NCBI GenBank assembly: GCA_002414205.1
Contig: DHYQ01000075.1
Span: 5,153 to 17,201 of the forward strand
DNA length: 12,049 nucleotides
Reading direction: 5' to 3'
Origin: Gallionellaceae bacterium UBA5126
Lineage (GTDB): Bacteria > Pseudomonadota > Gammaproteobacteria > Burkholderiales > Gallionellaceae
Positions 1 through 8,106 of the stretch are shown one piece after another (positions within the stretch are counted from its first letter, which is position 1; each line of letters opens with the position of its first letter). Made by a program: the position numbers and the translations under genes. Under the pieces are notes generated by a model that made no database searches, was not told where the DNA came from, and saw only the letters and a list, made by a program, of their open reading frames with translations.

Positions 1-890
<890 letters not shown>

Positions 891-915
891 TTATGCGAAT
901 TGTGACGCTATCGGA

Positions 916-1206
916 TTACGCTTCAATGACGCCGATGATGTCGTCTTCGCGCATGGTCATGTATTCCACGCCGTTCATCTTGAAAGTTTGCCCGGCGTAT
1001 TTGCCGAACAGCACGCGGTCACCAGCCTTGACGGCCATGGGGCGCACCTTGCCGTCGTCACCGACCTTGCCATTGCCCACGGCAATGATTTCACCTTGAT
1101 CGGGCTTTTCAGTGGCGGAGTCGGTCAAAATGATGCCGGAAGCGGTTTTACGTTCTTCTTCCATGCGTTTAACGATTACGCGGTCGTGCAAGGGACGAAT
1201 GTTCAT
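916..1206 (-). CDS. groES: Co-chaperonin GroES, 10 kDa subunit
   Basis: Heptameric lid of the GroEL cavity, 96 residues, the usual length. The N-terminus [14 protein letters not shown] is canonical. The mobile loop (about residues 16-33) contains the GroEL-contacting hydrophobic motif as GIIL. The C-terminal half carries [12 protein letters not shown] and ends in the typical DDIIGVIEA. The ATG is preceded by AGGAGA at a five-base spacing. It is the first gene of the groESL operon. Its 5' leader (1207 to about 1273) begins within the CIRCE element. Nothing unusual is seen in the protein. Confidence 0.98.
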   Translation of the reverse strand: MNIRPLHDRVIVKRMEEERKTASGIILTDSATEKPDQGEIIAVGNGKVGDDGKVRPMAVKAGDRVLFGKYAGQTFKMNGVEYMTMREDDIIGVIEA

Positions 1207-1251
1207 GCAGTTCTCCTGAATTAACGAGGGTTGAAAATAAGGGGCGCGATT

Positions 1252-1278
1252 TTAGCACTCTCGCCCCGTGAGTGCCAA
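1252..1278 (-). promoter_or_regulatory. CIRCE operator (HrcA binding site) of groESL
   Basis: Inverted repeat TTAGCACTC-N9-GAGTGCCAA. It differs from the consensus TTAGCACTC-N9-GAGTGCTAA by one base in one arm. It lies 46 bp upstream of the groES start codon and just downstream of the putative -10, so the transcription start should fall inside it. That is the usual arrangement for repression by HrcA. The hrcA gene itself is not in the window. Confidence 0.95.
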
Positions 1279-1279
1279 A

Positions 1280-1305
1280 ATATGGGCAGGCTTGGCAATT
1301 TCAAG
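1280..1305 (-). promoter_or_regulatory. Putative sigma-32 (RpoH) heat-shock promoter of groESL
   Basis: Read on the minus strand, CTTGAAA (1305-1299) is followed after 11 bases by GCCCATAT (1287-1280). This resembles the RpoH consensus CTTGAAA / CCCCATNT and the E. coli groE promoter, with a spacer one base shorter than in E. coli groE. The -10 ends one base before the CIRCE operator. The match is read by eye, without scoring. Confidence 0.72.
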
Positions 1306-1326
1306 CACCTAGGCAAAATTTTCTGC

Positions 1327-1355
1327 AAAAAAAAACGGGAGGCCCAGCCTCCCGT
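1327..1355 (-). terminator. Intrinsic terminator of the htrA-type gene
   Basis: On the minus strand a perfect 9-bp GC-rich stem (arms 1355-1347 and 1343-1335, loop of three bases) is followed by nine T residues (1335-1327). It begins 10 bp past the stop codon of the protease gene and precedes the groES promoter, so it should insulate groESL from read-through. Confidence 0.9.
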
Positions 1356-1364
1356 CCGATTCAC

Positions 1365-2525
1365 CTAGCGCTGCGCTTGCGGCGGTGGTCGCCGCCCCAC
1401 CCTGACTTTGAAGCTCAAGGATTGTCCATTCCGCAGCAACTGCACGTCCACAATCTGGCCTGGCTGAATATTAGCCACCACCTCCAACATATTGCGCGGA
1501 TTACTGACGGACTGATCGTTGATGCTTAGCAAAACATCCCCGCGCCGCACCCCGGCCTTATCCGCCGGGCCATCACGCATGACTTCACTGATTAACACCC
1601 CATTCCCGGAAGTCAAACCAAACGAACGCGCCAATTCCGGGGTAATTTCCTGCATCGCAGCCCCCAGCCAGCCACGTGTAACGGAACCATGCTGAATGAT
1701 TTGCTCCATGGTTTTTTTCGCCGTGCTCACCGGAATCGCAAAACCAATCCCCAAAGAACCACCATTGGGCGAATAAATGGCACTATTGACCCCGATCAAG
1801 TTGCCCTGCGCATCCACCAGCGCCCCCCCCGAATTACCAGGATTGATCGCCGCATCCGTTTGAATGAAGTTCTCAAAGGTGTTCAGCCCCAAGTGATCGC
1901 GCTTCAGGGCACTGACAATGCCCATGGTGACGGTTTCGCCCACACCAAATGGATTACCAATCGCCAGCACAATATCCCCCACACGAATCTTGTCCGACTG
2001 ACCGAAGGTGATGATCGGCAAGGTGCCCGGCAAATCAATTTTAATGACCGCCAAATCGGTTTCTGGATCTGAACCAACGATATGCGCCTGCGCCTTGCGA
2101 CCATCCGCCAAGGCAACCTCAATTTTGTCGGCCGATTCAATCACGTGATGGTTCGTCAGAATATAGCCTGCCGAACTGACGATCACACCGGATCCAAGGC
2201 TGGAATTACTCTGATTCTCATTGTCTCCCTGATCACCAAAGAAAAAACGGAAGCGTGGATCATCCATAAAAGGATTACTGGCACGCACTTCGGTTCGGGT
2301 GAAAATATTGACCACGGCAGGCATCGCCTTCTGCGCCGCCAAATTCAGATTGCTCAGCGGTTTGTTGCTATCGACATTGCTGTCGGGCACGGTTTCGTAC
2401 AGCGTGACAACGCCGCTGCTCTTGGCAACGTTCGGTAACAGCTCAGGCCGCAAGGTCTGAATAATAAACAGCAAGGCCAGTAAAATCGTGACGGCCTGAG
2501 TAAAAAATAACCAGTGTTTTCGCAT
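1365..2525 (-). CDS. htrA: Membrane-anchored HtrA/DegS-type serine protease with one PDZ domain
   Basis: Envelope quality-control or regulatory protease of family S1C, 386 residues from the chosen ATG (2523-2525). One hydrophobic helix (about residues 5-22) should anchor it in the inner membrane with the protease in the periplasm. The catalytic triad is H127 (in TNHHV), D157 (in DPETDLAVIK) and S232 (in NPGNSGGAL). A single PDZ domain spans about 280-378. Family DegP/DegQ enzymes normally have a cleavable signal and two PDZ domains, so this fits the DegS/AlgW class, which can act in the sigma-E cascade. No rse/muc genes are nearby, so that role is inference. A 36-nt longer reading starting at 2561 would overlap the divergent gene and is unlikely. 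No clear Shine-Dalgarno precedes either start. An eight-G run covers the codons after S232. Confidence 0.93.
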   Translation of the reverse strand: MRKHWLFFTQAVTILLALLFIIQTLRPELLPNVAKSSGVVTLYETVPDSNVDSNKPLSNLNLAAQKAMPAVVNIFTRTEVRASNPFMDDPRFRFFFGDQGDNENQSNSSLGSGVIVSSAGYILTNHHVIESADKIEVALADGRKAQAHIVGSDPETDLAVIKIDLPGTLPIITFGQSDKIRVGDIVLAIGNPFGVGETVTMGIVSALKRDHLGLNTFENFIQTDAAINPGNSGGALVDAQGNLIGVNSAIYSPNGGSLGIGFAIPVSTAKKTMEQIIQHGSVTRGWLGAAMQEITPELARSFGLTSGNGVLISEVMRDGPADKAGVRRGDVLLSINDQSVSNPRNMLEVVANIQPGQIVDVQLLRNGQSLSFKVRVGRRPPPQAQR

Positions 2526-2552
2526 GGTATGATGGATAAATCTGATAAGGAG
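2525..2552 (+). promoter_or_regulatory. ybgI: Candidate extended -10 promoter and ribosome binding site of ybgI
   Basis: TGG followed directly by TATGAT (2528-2533) forms an extended -10 overlapping the start codon of the divergent protease gene; no -35 is obvious. AAGGAG (2547-2552), seven bases before the ATG at 2560, is a strong Shine-Dalgarno and fixes the ybgI start. Confidence 0.45.
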
Positions 2553-2559
2553 TATCGTC

Positions 2560-3306
2560 ATGCAACTGAAAGAACTGGCGGATTATAACGCAAGCCTACT
2601 GCAAACCGGGTTGTTCAAAGATTATTGCCCCAATGGCATTCAAGTCGAGGGACGCGGCGACGTGGCGCGCATCGCGACGGCGGTGACGGCATCGCTGGCA
2701 GTTCTGGAGGCCGCCATTCTGTGGGGCGCGGACGCGCTGCTGGTACACCATGGCTATTTTTGGCGCGGGGAGTCTGCCGAGATTGTCGGTTTGAAAAAAC
2801 GCCGCCTTGCGACACTCCTACAGCATGATGTCAGCCTGCTCACCTATCACCTGCCACTGGATGCGCACCCCACGCTGGGCAATAACGCACAATTGGGGCA
2901 ACGGCTTGGCCTCACCGAAACCGGCCGTTGCGGCCCACAAAACATGATTTGCTTGGGCAATGTCACCTCTTCCATCCCCTTAAAGCAATTTGCGCAACAT
3001 GTGACACAAACCCTCGGCAAAACACCGCTACTACTTGGCGATGAAACACGCACCGTACAACGTGTCGCTTGGTGCAGTGGTGGTGCACAGGGTTATTTTG
3101 AGGAAGCGATTACCCAAGACGTGGATGTTTTTCTGACCGGCGAAGTGTCCGAACAATGCTTTCATCTGGCACACGAAACCGGCGTCGGATTCATCGCCGC
3201 CGGACATCACGCTACTGAACGCTGGGGCATCCAGGCACTGGGCGCGCATTTAGCCGATCATTTTGGCTTACAGCATGCTTTTTTTGATCAGGACAACCCG
3301 GTTTAG
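2560..3306 (+). CDS. ybgI: Nif3-like dinuclear metal-centre protein (YbgI family)
   Basis: Conserved 248-residue protein, about the size of E. coli YbgI (DUF34/NIF3 family), which forms a toroidal hexamer with two metal ions per subunit. The biochemical role is debated; hydrolase, GTP cyclohydrolase I type 2 and metal-chaperone roles have been proposed. All expected metal ligands are visible: H63 and H64 (LVHHGYFW), H97 and D101 (YHLPLDAHP), and H216 and E220 (AGHHATERWG). The segments CPNGIQVEG and LGNNAQLG are near-identical to YbgI. It is cytosolic, with no signal peptide. It is divergent from the protease gene (34 bp between start codons) and is followed by 113 bp before the next gene. 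A strong AAGGAG supports the start. Confidence 0.95.
   Translation: MQLKELADYNASLLQTGLFKDYCPNGIQVEGRGDVARIATAVTASLAVLEAAILWGADALLVHHGYFWRGESAEIVGLKKRRLATLLQHDVSLLTYHLPLDAHPTLGNNAQLGQRLGLTETGRCGPQNMICLGNVTSSIPLKQFAQHVTQTLGKTPLLLGDETRTVQRVAWCSGGAQGYFEEAITQDVDVFLTGEVSEQCFHLAHETGVGFIAAGHHATERWGIQALGAHLADHFGLQHAFFDQDNPV
2582..2587 (-). promoter_or_regulatory. Candidate -10 for the htrA-type gene, inside the divergent ybgI
   Basis: A perfect TATAAT on the minus strand, 57 bp upstream of the htrA-type start and within the first codons of ybgI. No good -35 is found at 16-18 bp, so this may be chance or an activator-dependent promoter. It is the best -10 I see for this gene, since only 34 bp separate the two divergent start codons. 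Confidence 0.35.
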
Positions 3307-3344
3307 GGAAGCGCCGGAAGCCGACAGGCCACATGCCCAATGGC

Positions 3345-3372
3345 TTGACAGGCCAATAGCCACAAGGATAAG
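3345..3372 (+). promoter_or_regulatory. Candidate sigma-70 promoter of the M15 peptidase gene
   Basis: TTGACA (3345-3350), a perfect -35, is followed after 16 bases by GATAAG (3367-3372), which matches four of six -10 positions. It lies in the 113-bp gap after ybgI and would start transcription about 40 bp before the ATG at 3420. It suggests the peptidase gene is transcribed separately. Not scored computationally. Confidence 0.45.
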
Positions 3373-3419
3373 CTGCGTCCCGCAGTACCGATCAACTTAA
3401 CAATAAAGGACGTACTATC

Positions 3420-3896
3420 ATGGCCGACACCCAACTCTCTCCTCATTTCTGGTTGAGCGAATTCACCACTTCCCAGACGGCAATTCGCGCAGGTATCAGC
3501 AATGACCCCGCCTCCTTGGACGACCTGAATAACCTGATTGCCACCGCCAACCTGTTGGAGCGCGTGCGCAATGACGTCCTCGGCGGCAAGTCCATTCACG
3601 TCAACAGCGCCTATCGTGGCCCCGCTGTCAACAAATTGGTCGGTGGCGTTTCCACCAGCGCACACTGCACCGGTCGCGCGGTGGATTTCACCTGCGCGGG
3701 ATTTGGTACACCCAAGGAAGTTTGCCAAGCCATCGTCGCAGCCAAGATCCCCTTTGACCAACTGATTTACGAAGGCACATGGGTGCATATGGGCATCGCT
3801 GAGCCCGGCAAGGCGCCCCGCGAACAAGTATTGACCGCCGTATTCAAACCCGGCCAACCGACCCGCTACGTTCCGGGTGTCGTTGATCCCGCTTGA
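3420..3896 (+). CDS. M15-family zinc peptidase, phage-endolysin-like (D-Ala-D-Ala carboxypeptidase fold)
   Basis: Small 158-residue predicted peptidoglycan peptidase. The VanY/endolysin-type zinc signature is visible: H82 and D89 in SAHCTGRAVDF, and H123 in WVHMG. The SAYR motif (63-66) corresponds to the family's S-x-Y-R substrate-binding element. E118 is a possible catalytic base. The N-terminus HFWLSEFTTSQTAIRAGI is typical of the short M15 proteins common in phages and prophages. There is no signal peptide or membrane helix, so an intact cell would need a holin or lysis to deliver it to the wall; no holin or other phage gene is adjacent. AAAGGA lies nine bases before the ATG. It converges on mrcA across a shared terminator. 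Whether it is a domesticated phage gene or has a housekeeping role is unknown. Confidence 0.88.
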   Translation: MADTQLSPHFWLSEFTTSQTAIRAGISNDPASLDDLNNLIATANLLERVRNDVLGGKSIHVNSAYRGPAVNKLVGGVSTSAHCTGRAVDFTCAGFGTPKEVCQAIVAAKIPFDQLIYEGTWVHMGIAEPGKAPREQVLTAVFKPGQPTRYVPGVVDPA

Positions 3897-3915
3897 AACT
3901 CGCTGTACCAGCCAC

Positions 3916-3948
3916 AAAAAACCGCTGCCAAAGTGCAGCGGTTTTTTT
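3916..3948. terminator. Bidirectional intrinsic terminator between the M15 peptidase gene and mrcA
   Basis: A perfect 13-bp inverted repeat (arms 3916-3928 and 3935-3947, six-base loop) has a GC-rich core, CCGCTGC / GCAGCGG. It is flanked by six A on one side and seven T on the other. It therefore works for transcripts from both directions: 19 bp past the peptidase stop codon, and 16 bp past the mrcA stop on the minus strand. Confidence 0.93.
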
Positions 3949-3964
3949 CAGCTTGCCACCCACA

Positions 3965-6256
3965 TTACAACAATTGGTCGCGCACCGCATCGGCGCGGGC
4001 AGGATCATCCGGCGCGGCAACGTTCCCACCAGCCGGGACATTTTCCTTATAAAAGAACTCTACCAGCGGACTGCCCTCGTCCGCATTGCCGACATCATTG
4101 ATATGCACCGCCACCATATTATCTGGCATGTTGTATACCGCTTCGGGCACGCCCTTCAATACTTTGGCCATGTAGTCTATCCACATGGGCAGGGCGGCAC
4201 CGCCACCTGTTTCCCGATCGCCGAGGCTACGGGGTTGATCAAAACCAATCCAGGCAATCCCCACCACTGATGGCTGAAAGCCGCAGAACCAAGCATCAAC
4301 CGAATCGCTGGTTGTACCCGTTTTACCCGCCAAGTCTTGACGCCCCAATGACATTGCCCGCACGGCGGTACCATGCCGCACAACATCCTGCATCATGCTC
4401 ACCATGGTAAAAGCATTGCGCACATCAATGACCTGCTCGGCATTTTTACCCGCCACAAAAGGTGTGGATTTAGCAATCACCTTGCCTTGCGCATCCTCAA
4501 TGCGCTGAATAAAGTACGGGGAAACACGATAGCCTCCATTGGCAAAGACCGAATACGCCTCCAGCATTTGCCAAGACGTCACCGACCCCGCCCCCAGGGC
4601 GGTCGTTAAATACGGCGGATGCTTGTCTGCATCAAAACCAAACTTGGTAATGTAATCACGTGCGTATTGCACCGAAATTGCCTGCAAAATACGAATCGAC
4701 ACCATGTTTTTGGACTTCATCAACGCCTGACGCATGCGCATGGGGCCATCAAAATTGCCGTCGTAATTTTTGGGTTCCCACGGGCCATCTGCCTGACCAG
4801 ACTCCAACGACAACGGCGCATCATTAATGACCGTCGCTGGCGTAAAGCCTTTTTCCAACGAGGCCGAATAGATAAACGGCTTAAAACTGGAACCGGGCTG
4901 GCGCCACCCTTGTGTGACATGGTTAAATTTGTTGCGGTTGAAATCAAAACCACCGATCAAGGCATAAATCGCCCCATCCTGTGGATTGCCGGAAACAAAA
5001 GATGCTTCAACTTGTGGCAATTGCGTAATTTGCCACTCGCTCTTGGCGTTTTTTTGCAAGCGAATAATGGAGCCAGCGGTAATGCGTTGCTGCAAAGCCG
5101 TCTTGTTGTTCAAGGCACGCAAGGCAAAACGCAAACCCTCTCCTTTGACTTCGGCAACCTCACCACCCCGGCAGTAAGCGCGTATCAATTTAGGCGAGGC
5201 CTCGGTCACGATGGCCGGGATCAGATCGCCGCTATCCGCAACATCCTGCAAAGACTCCTCCATGAACTCTTCGCCATTACCCTGTTGCAGGTTCACGAAA
5301 CCTTCGGGGCCACGATAGCCGTGGCGGCGATCATATTCCTGCACCCCCTTGCGCACGGCATCATAAGCCGCCTGCTGATCTTGCTGGCGTATGGTGGTAT
5401 AGACCTTGAAACCTTGCGTATACACATCCTCGTTGTACTTGCTGAACATAAAAGCACGCACCATCTCCGCCAGGTAATCCGCTTGCAGCGAAAAGGCTTG
5501 TGTGCGATTGGTTTTGGTCTCTTCGACCTGCGCGGCTTTCCATTGCTCGTCGTTAATGTATTTCAACTCATGCATGCGCCGTAACACATACATCTGCCGC
5601 AATTTGGCGCGCTTGGGATTCACTACCGGGTTATAAATGGAAGGGCCTTTCGGCAAACCCGCCAACATCGCGGCCTCTGCAATCGTCAACTGCCCCAATG
5701 TTTTGCCGTAGTAAATTTGTGCGGCAGTGGCAAAACCATAGGCGCGCTGGCCCAGATAAATCTGGTTGATATACAACTCCAGAATTTCGTCTTTGGTCAG
5801 CGTGTGCTCAATCTTGAACGCCAACAGCACTTCATTGAACTTGCGACTGAGCGTTTTTTCCTTGGTCAGAAAAAAATTACGCGCAACCTGCATGGTGATG
5901 GTACTGGCCCCCTGCTTGGCGCCGCCACTCAGATTGGAAAAGGCCGCCCGCAATACTCCTGCGTAATCGACACCACCATGCTCATAAAACCGGTCATCTT
6001 CCGCTGCAAGAATGGCTTGACGCATGATGACGGGCACATCGTTGATTTTAACCACCGCACGACGCTCTTCCCCAAATTCCCCCAACAACACGCCCTCGGC
6101 GCTATAAACGCGCAACGGAATCTTAGGATGGTAATCGGTCAAAACATCCAGCGACGGCAGGGTGGGATACGTCAGAACGACGGCCACGCACAATATCAAC
6201 ACCGGCAGCAAAAGAACGACAAACAGTATGCCGACAGAAAAAGTCCAGCGTCGCAT
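3965..6256 (-). CDS. mrcA: Penicillin-binding protein 1A (bifunctional transglycosylase/transpeptidase)
   Basis: Class A PBP that polymerises lipid II and cross-links peptidoglycan, 763 residues from the ATG at 6254-6256. A single N-terminal membrane helix (about 8-29) precedes the GT51 domain. Its five motifs are visible: EDDRFYEHGG (catalytic E86), GASTITMQVARN, RKFNEV, KDEILELYINQIYLG and LAGLPKGPS. An OB-type linker occupies roughly 310-420. The transpeptidase domain has S456xxK (GSSFKP), S515xN (SKN) and K645TGT. A TTG start at 6277 would add seven residues (770 in total); neither start has a clear Shine-Dalgarno, so ATG is preferred. The gene is divergent from pilM, the classical mrcA/pil arrangement of beta- and gammaproteobacteria, and ends at the bidirectional terminator. 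Confidence 0.96.
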   Translation of the reverse strand: MRRWTFSVGILFVVLLLPVLILCVAVVLTYPTLPSLDVLTDYHPKIPLRVYSAEGVLLGEFGEERRAVVKINDVPVIMRQAILAAEDDRFYEHGGVDYAGVLRAAFSNLSGGAKQGASTITMQVARNFFLTKEKTLSRKFNEVLLAFKIEHTLTKDEILELYINQIYLGQRAYGFATAAQIYYGKTLGQLTIAEAAMLAGLPKGPSIYNPVVNPKRAKLRQMYVLRRMHELKYINDEQWKAAQVEETKTNRTQAFSLQADYLAEMVRAFMFSKYNEDVYTQGFKVYTTIRQQDQQAAYDAVRKGVQEYDRRHGYRGPEGFVNLQQGNGEEFMEESLQDVADSGDLIPAIVTEASPKLIRAYCRGGEVAEVKGEGLRFALRALNNKTALQQRITAGSIIRLQKNAKSEWQITQLPQVEASFVSGNPQDGAIYALIGGFDFNRNKFNHVTQGWRQPGSSFKPFIYSASLEKGFTPATVINDAPLSLESGQADGPWEPKNYDGNFDGPMRMRQALMKSKNMVSIRILQAISVQYARDYITKFGFDADKHPPYLTTALGAGSVTSWQMLEAYSVFANGGYRVSPYFIQRIEDAQGKVIAKSTPFVAGKNAEQVIDVRNAFTMVSMMQDVVRHGTAVRAMSLGRQDLAGKTGTTSDSVDAWFCGFQPSVVGIAWIGFDQPRSLGDRETGGGAALPMWIDYMAKVLKGVPEAVYNMPDNMVAVHINDVGNADEGSPLVEFFYKENVPAGGNVAAPDDPARADAVRDQLL

Positions 6257-6312
6257 CAGGATTGATTGGATATCCAAGGTAGTATCTGCTTTGGTGTAAA
6301 ATTATGGTGCCG

Positions 6313-6318
6313 ATTATA
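6313..6318 (-). promoter_or_regulatory. Candidate -10 of the mrcA promoter
   Basis: A perfect TATAAT on the minus strand (6318-6313), 57 bp upstream of the mrcA ATG. The -35 region at 17 bp (TTCTTT) is poor; TTGTCA is present but only 13 bp away. A start near 6306 would give a leader of about 50 nt. Confidence 0.45.
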
Positions 6319-6357
6319 TCGACTGGATACATGACAAAGAAAGCCCGACAATTCTCT

Positions 6358-6386
6358 TTGACACAAAATAGGGTTGTTGTTAGCAT
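6358..6386 (+). promoter_or_regulatory. Putative sigma-70 promoter of the pilMNOPQ operon
   Basis: A perfect -35 TTGACA (6358-6363), a 17-bp spacer, and -10 TAGCAT (6381-6386) preceded by TGT, which gives an extended -10. Transcription would begin near 6393, about 30 bp before the pilM ATG at 6422. This also argues against the longer reading of pilM from a TTG at 6374, which would begin inside the promoter. Confidence 0.65.
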
Positions 6387-6421
6387 TCTACAGCCCCTAC
6401 TACACCCTTCCGAGCGGTTTT

Positions 6422-7525
6422 ATGCCTAAAATACCCAACGTCAACCTTGATACTGTGCTGGAGCTCCTGCGCATCAAGACGCCCGCCCTGATAGGCGTGG
6501 ACATTACGTCCTCCGCTGTCAAGCTGGTTGAGTTGCGCGAATTACCGCAAAAGACCGGCATCGTTCTCGAAGGCTATTCCATCGCACCACTTCCCAAAGA
6601 TGCCGTCAGCGATGGCAACATCAACAATCTGGATGCCGTTGCAGAAAGTCTACAACTTGCTTGGCGCAACTTGGGGTCACGAGTAAAAAATGTCAGCTTG
6701 GCCCTACCCTCTGCCGCAGTAACGTCCAAGAAAATCTTATTGCCCGCCGGCATGACGGAAGATGACCTGGAGTTTCAGGTCGAATCTGAAGCAAATCAGT
6801 ACATTCCTTTCCCTCTCGAAGAAGTCAATCTCGATTTCCAAGTGATTGGCGCATCGCCTAACAATCCCGAAGAAGTGGAAGTACTCATCGCCGCCTCCCG
6901 CAAAGCCAATGTTGAAGATCGTGTTGCCACTGCACAGGTAGCCGGGTTGAATGCGATGGTGATGGATGTCGAAACTTACGCATCAGAACGCGCCTTTGAA
7001 TTGGTATGCGCCCAGCTACCCAACAACGCGCACGACAAATGCGTCGCCTTGGTAGACATTGGCACCAACACCACAACCGTGAATGTGTTACGCAATGGCG
7101 AGTCACTCTACATTCGAGACCAACAAGTCGGGGGCGGGCAATTGACACGCCAGGTTGAAGCAATGTTCGGCTTGTCCGAGGAAGAAGCTGAAGCTGCCAA
7201 ACGCACCAATGACCTGCCTGACAACTACGAACGCGACGTATTGGGGCCATTCCGGGAAAATATGGTGATGGAGATTTATCGCCTGTTACAGATTTTCTTT
7301 ACCTCGACCCAATACAGTGAAGTTGACTATATTGTCCTCGCGGGTGGCTGCGCTGTGCTGCCGGGGCTGGATGATGCCGTCGCCAACAAGACTCAAGTTG
7401 TGACCATGGTTGCCAATCCATTTGCCCTGATGACACTTTCAGACAAAATCAAGGCCCGTCAGCTCCAAGTAGACGCGCCTGCGTTGATGGTAGCTTGCGG
7501 CTTGGCCTTGCGGAGATTTGACTGA
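6422..7525 (+). CDS. pilM: Type IV pilus inner-membrane assembly protein PilM
   Basis: Cytoplasmic actin-like ATP-binding protein that docks on the PilN N-terminus and links the pilus motor to the alignment complex; 367 residues. The actin-fold nucleotide motifs are visible: phosphate-1 loop GVDITSSAVKLVEL (25-38), phosphate-2 loop LVDIGTNTTTVNVL (210-223) and an adenosine motif LAGGCAVLPGL (307-317). The typical segments ESEANQYIPFP and EIYRLLQIFFTS are also present. The start is the ATG encoding MPKIPN; an in-frame TTG at 6374 lies in the promoter and adds unlikely residues. Only a weak GAGCGG ribosome site precedes it. It is the first gene of the operon, and its stop overlaps the pilN start by one base (TGATG). 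Confidence 0.97.
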   Translation: MPKIPNVNLDTVLELLRIKTPALIGVDITSSAVKLVELRELPQKTGIVLEGYSIAPLPKDAVSDGNINNLDAVAESLQLAWRNLGSRVKNVSLALPSAAVTSKKILLPAGMTEDDLEFQVESEANQYIPFPLEEVNLDFQVIGASPNNPEEVEVLIAASRKANVEDRVATAQVAGLNAMVMDVETYASERAFELVCAQLPNNAHDKCVALVDIGTNTTTVNVLRNGESLYIRDQQVGGGQLTRQVEAMFGLSEEEAEAAKRTNDLPDNYERDVLGPFRENMVMEIYRLLQIFFTSTQYSEVDYIVLAGGCAVLPGLDDAVANKTQVVTMVANPFALMTLSDKIKARQLQVDAPALMVACGLALRRFD

Positions 7526-8106
7526 TGGTACGTATAAATTTATTGCCCCACCGCGCCGAGAAGCGTCGCATCCGCCAACTGCAATTTTTTGGCCTCATCG
7601 GCGCATCGTTCCTGCTCGGTGCTATCGTCGTATTCATTGGCGACTGGTTGATTAATGATCACATTGAATACCAAAATCGCCGCAACGATTACTTGAAGAC
7701 CGAGACGGCCAAGCTGGTCAAGGAAATTGAAGAAATCGAAAAACTACGTACCGAAATCAAGGGCTTGCAAAAGCGCAAGGAAGTGGTTGACGGCTTACAG
7801 GACAGACGCCTGGATGTGGTGCATTTACTGGATCGGATGTTGCGTATCTTGCCGGAGGGTGTTTATCTGAAAAGTCTGAAACAAGAGGCAAACAATCGGA
7901 TTTCCATCACCGGCATGACACAGACCAACGCCCGCGTTTCGACCCTCATGGAGAACATCAATAATTCTCCTTGGTTAGCAGATGCCAAATTGGGCCAGGT
8001 GCATACCGTCGGCACAGATACCGCCCCCACACGTGAGAGTGAGTTTAGTTTGTCCTTTAATTTGACTCAAAACAAAAATCCTGAAAAGAAAAAGGTCCAA
8101 CCATGA
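7525..8106 (+). CDS. pilN: Type IV pilus alignment protein PilN
   Basis: Bitopic inner-membrane protein of 193 residues that pairs with PilO in the periplasm and holds PilM at the membrane. The N-terminus has the conserved PilM-binding motif INLLPHR (residues 4-10). One membrane helix spans about 21-39. A charged heptad-like coiled coil (about 50-95) is followed by the ferredoxin-like domain, including LPEGVYLKSL and ISITGMTQTNARVSTLM. The ATG overlaps the pilM stop, with GGAG nine bases upstream, and the stop overlaps pilO by four bases, implying translational coupling. The C-terminus is a lysine-rich tail. Confidence 0.97.
   Translation: MVRINLLPHRAEKRRIRQLQFFGLIGASFLLGAIVVFIGDWLINDHIEYQNRRNDYLKTETAKLVKEIEEIEKLRTEIKGLQKRKEVVDGLQDRRLDVVHLLDRMLRILPEGVYLKSLKQEANNRISITGMTQTNARVSTLMENINNSPWLADAKLGQVHTVGTDTAPTRESEFSLSFNLTQNKNPEKKKVQP

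Noticed and set aside
3303..3917. A 204-codon open frame on the minus strand covering the M15 peptidase gene
   Set aside because: The plus-strand gene has a full zinc-peptidase motif set and a ribosome site. The minus frame begins at the bidirectional terminator and shows no motif.
4619..5584. A 321-codon open frame on the plus strand opposite mrcA
   Set aside because: It is fully antisense to a PBP1A with all catalytic motifs. It has no recognisable domain or ribosome site and is best explained as an open shadow frame.
6374..6421. A longer PilM starting from TTG at 6374
   Set aside because: The added codons lie on the -10 region of the predicted promoter, and the extra residues do not resemble PilM.
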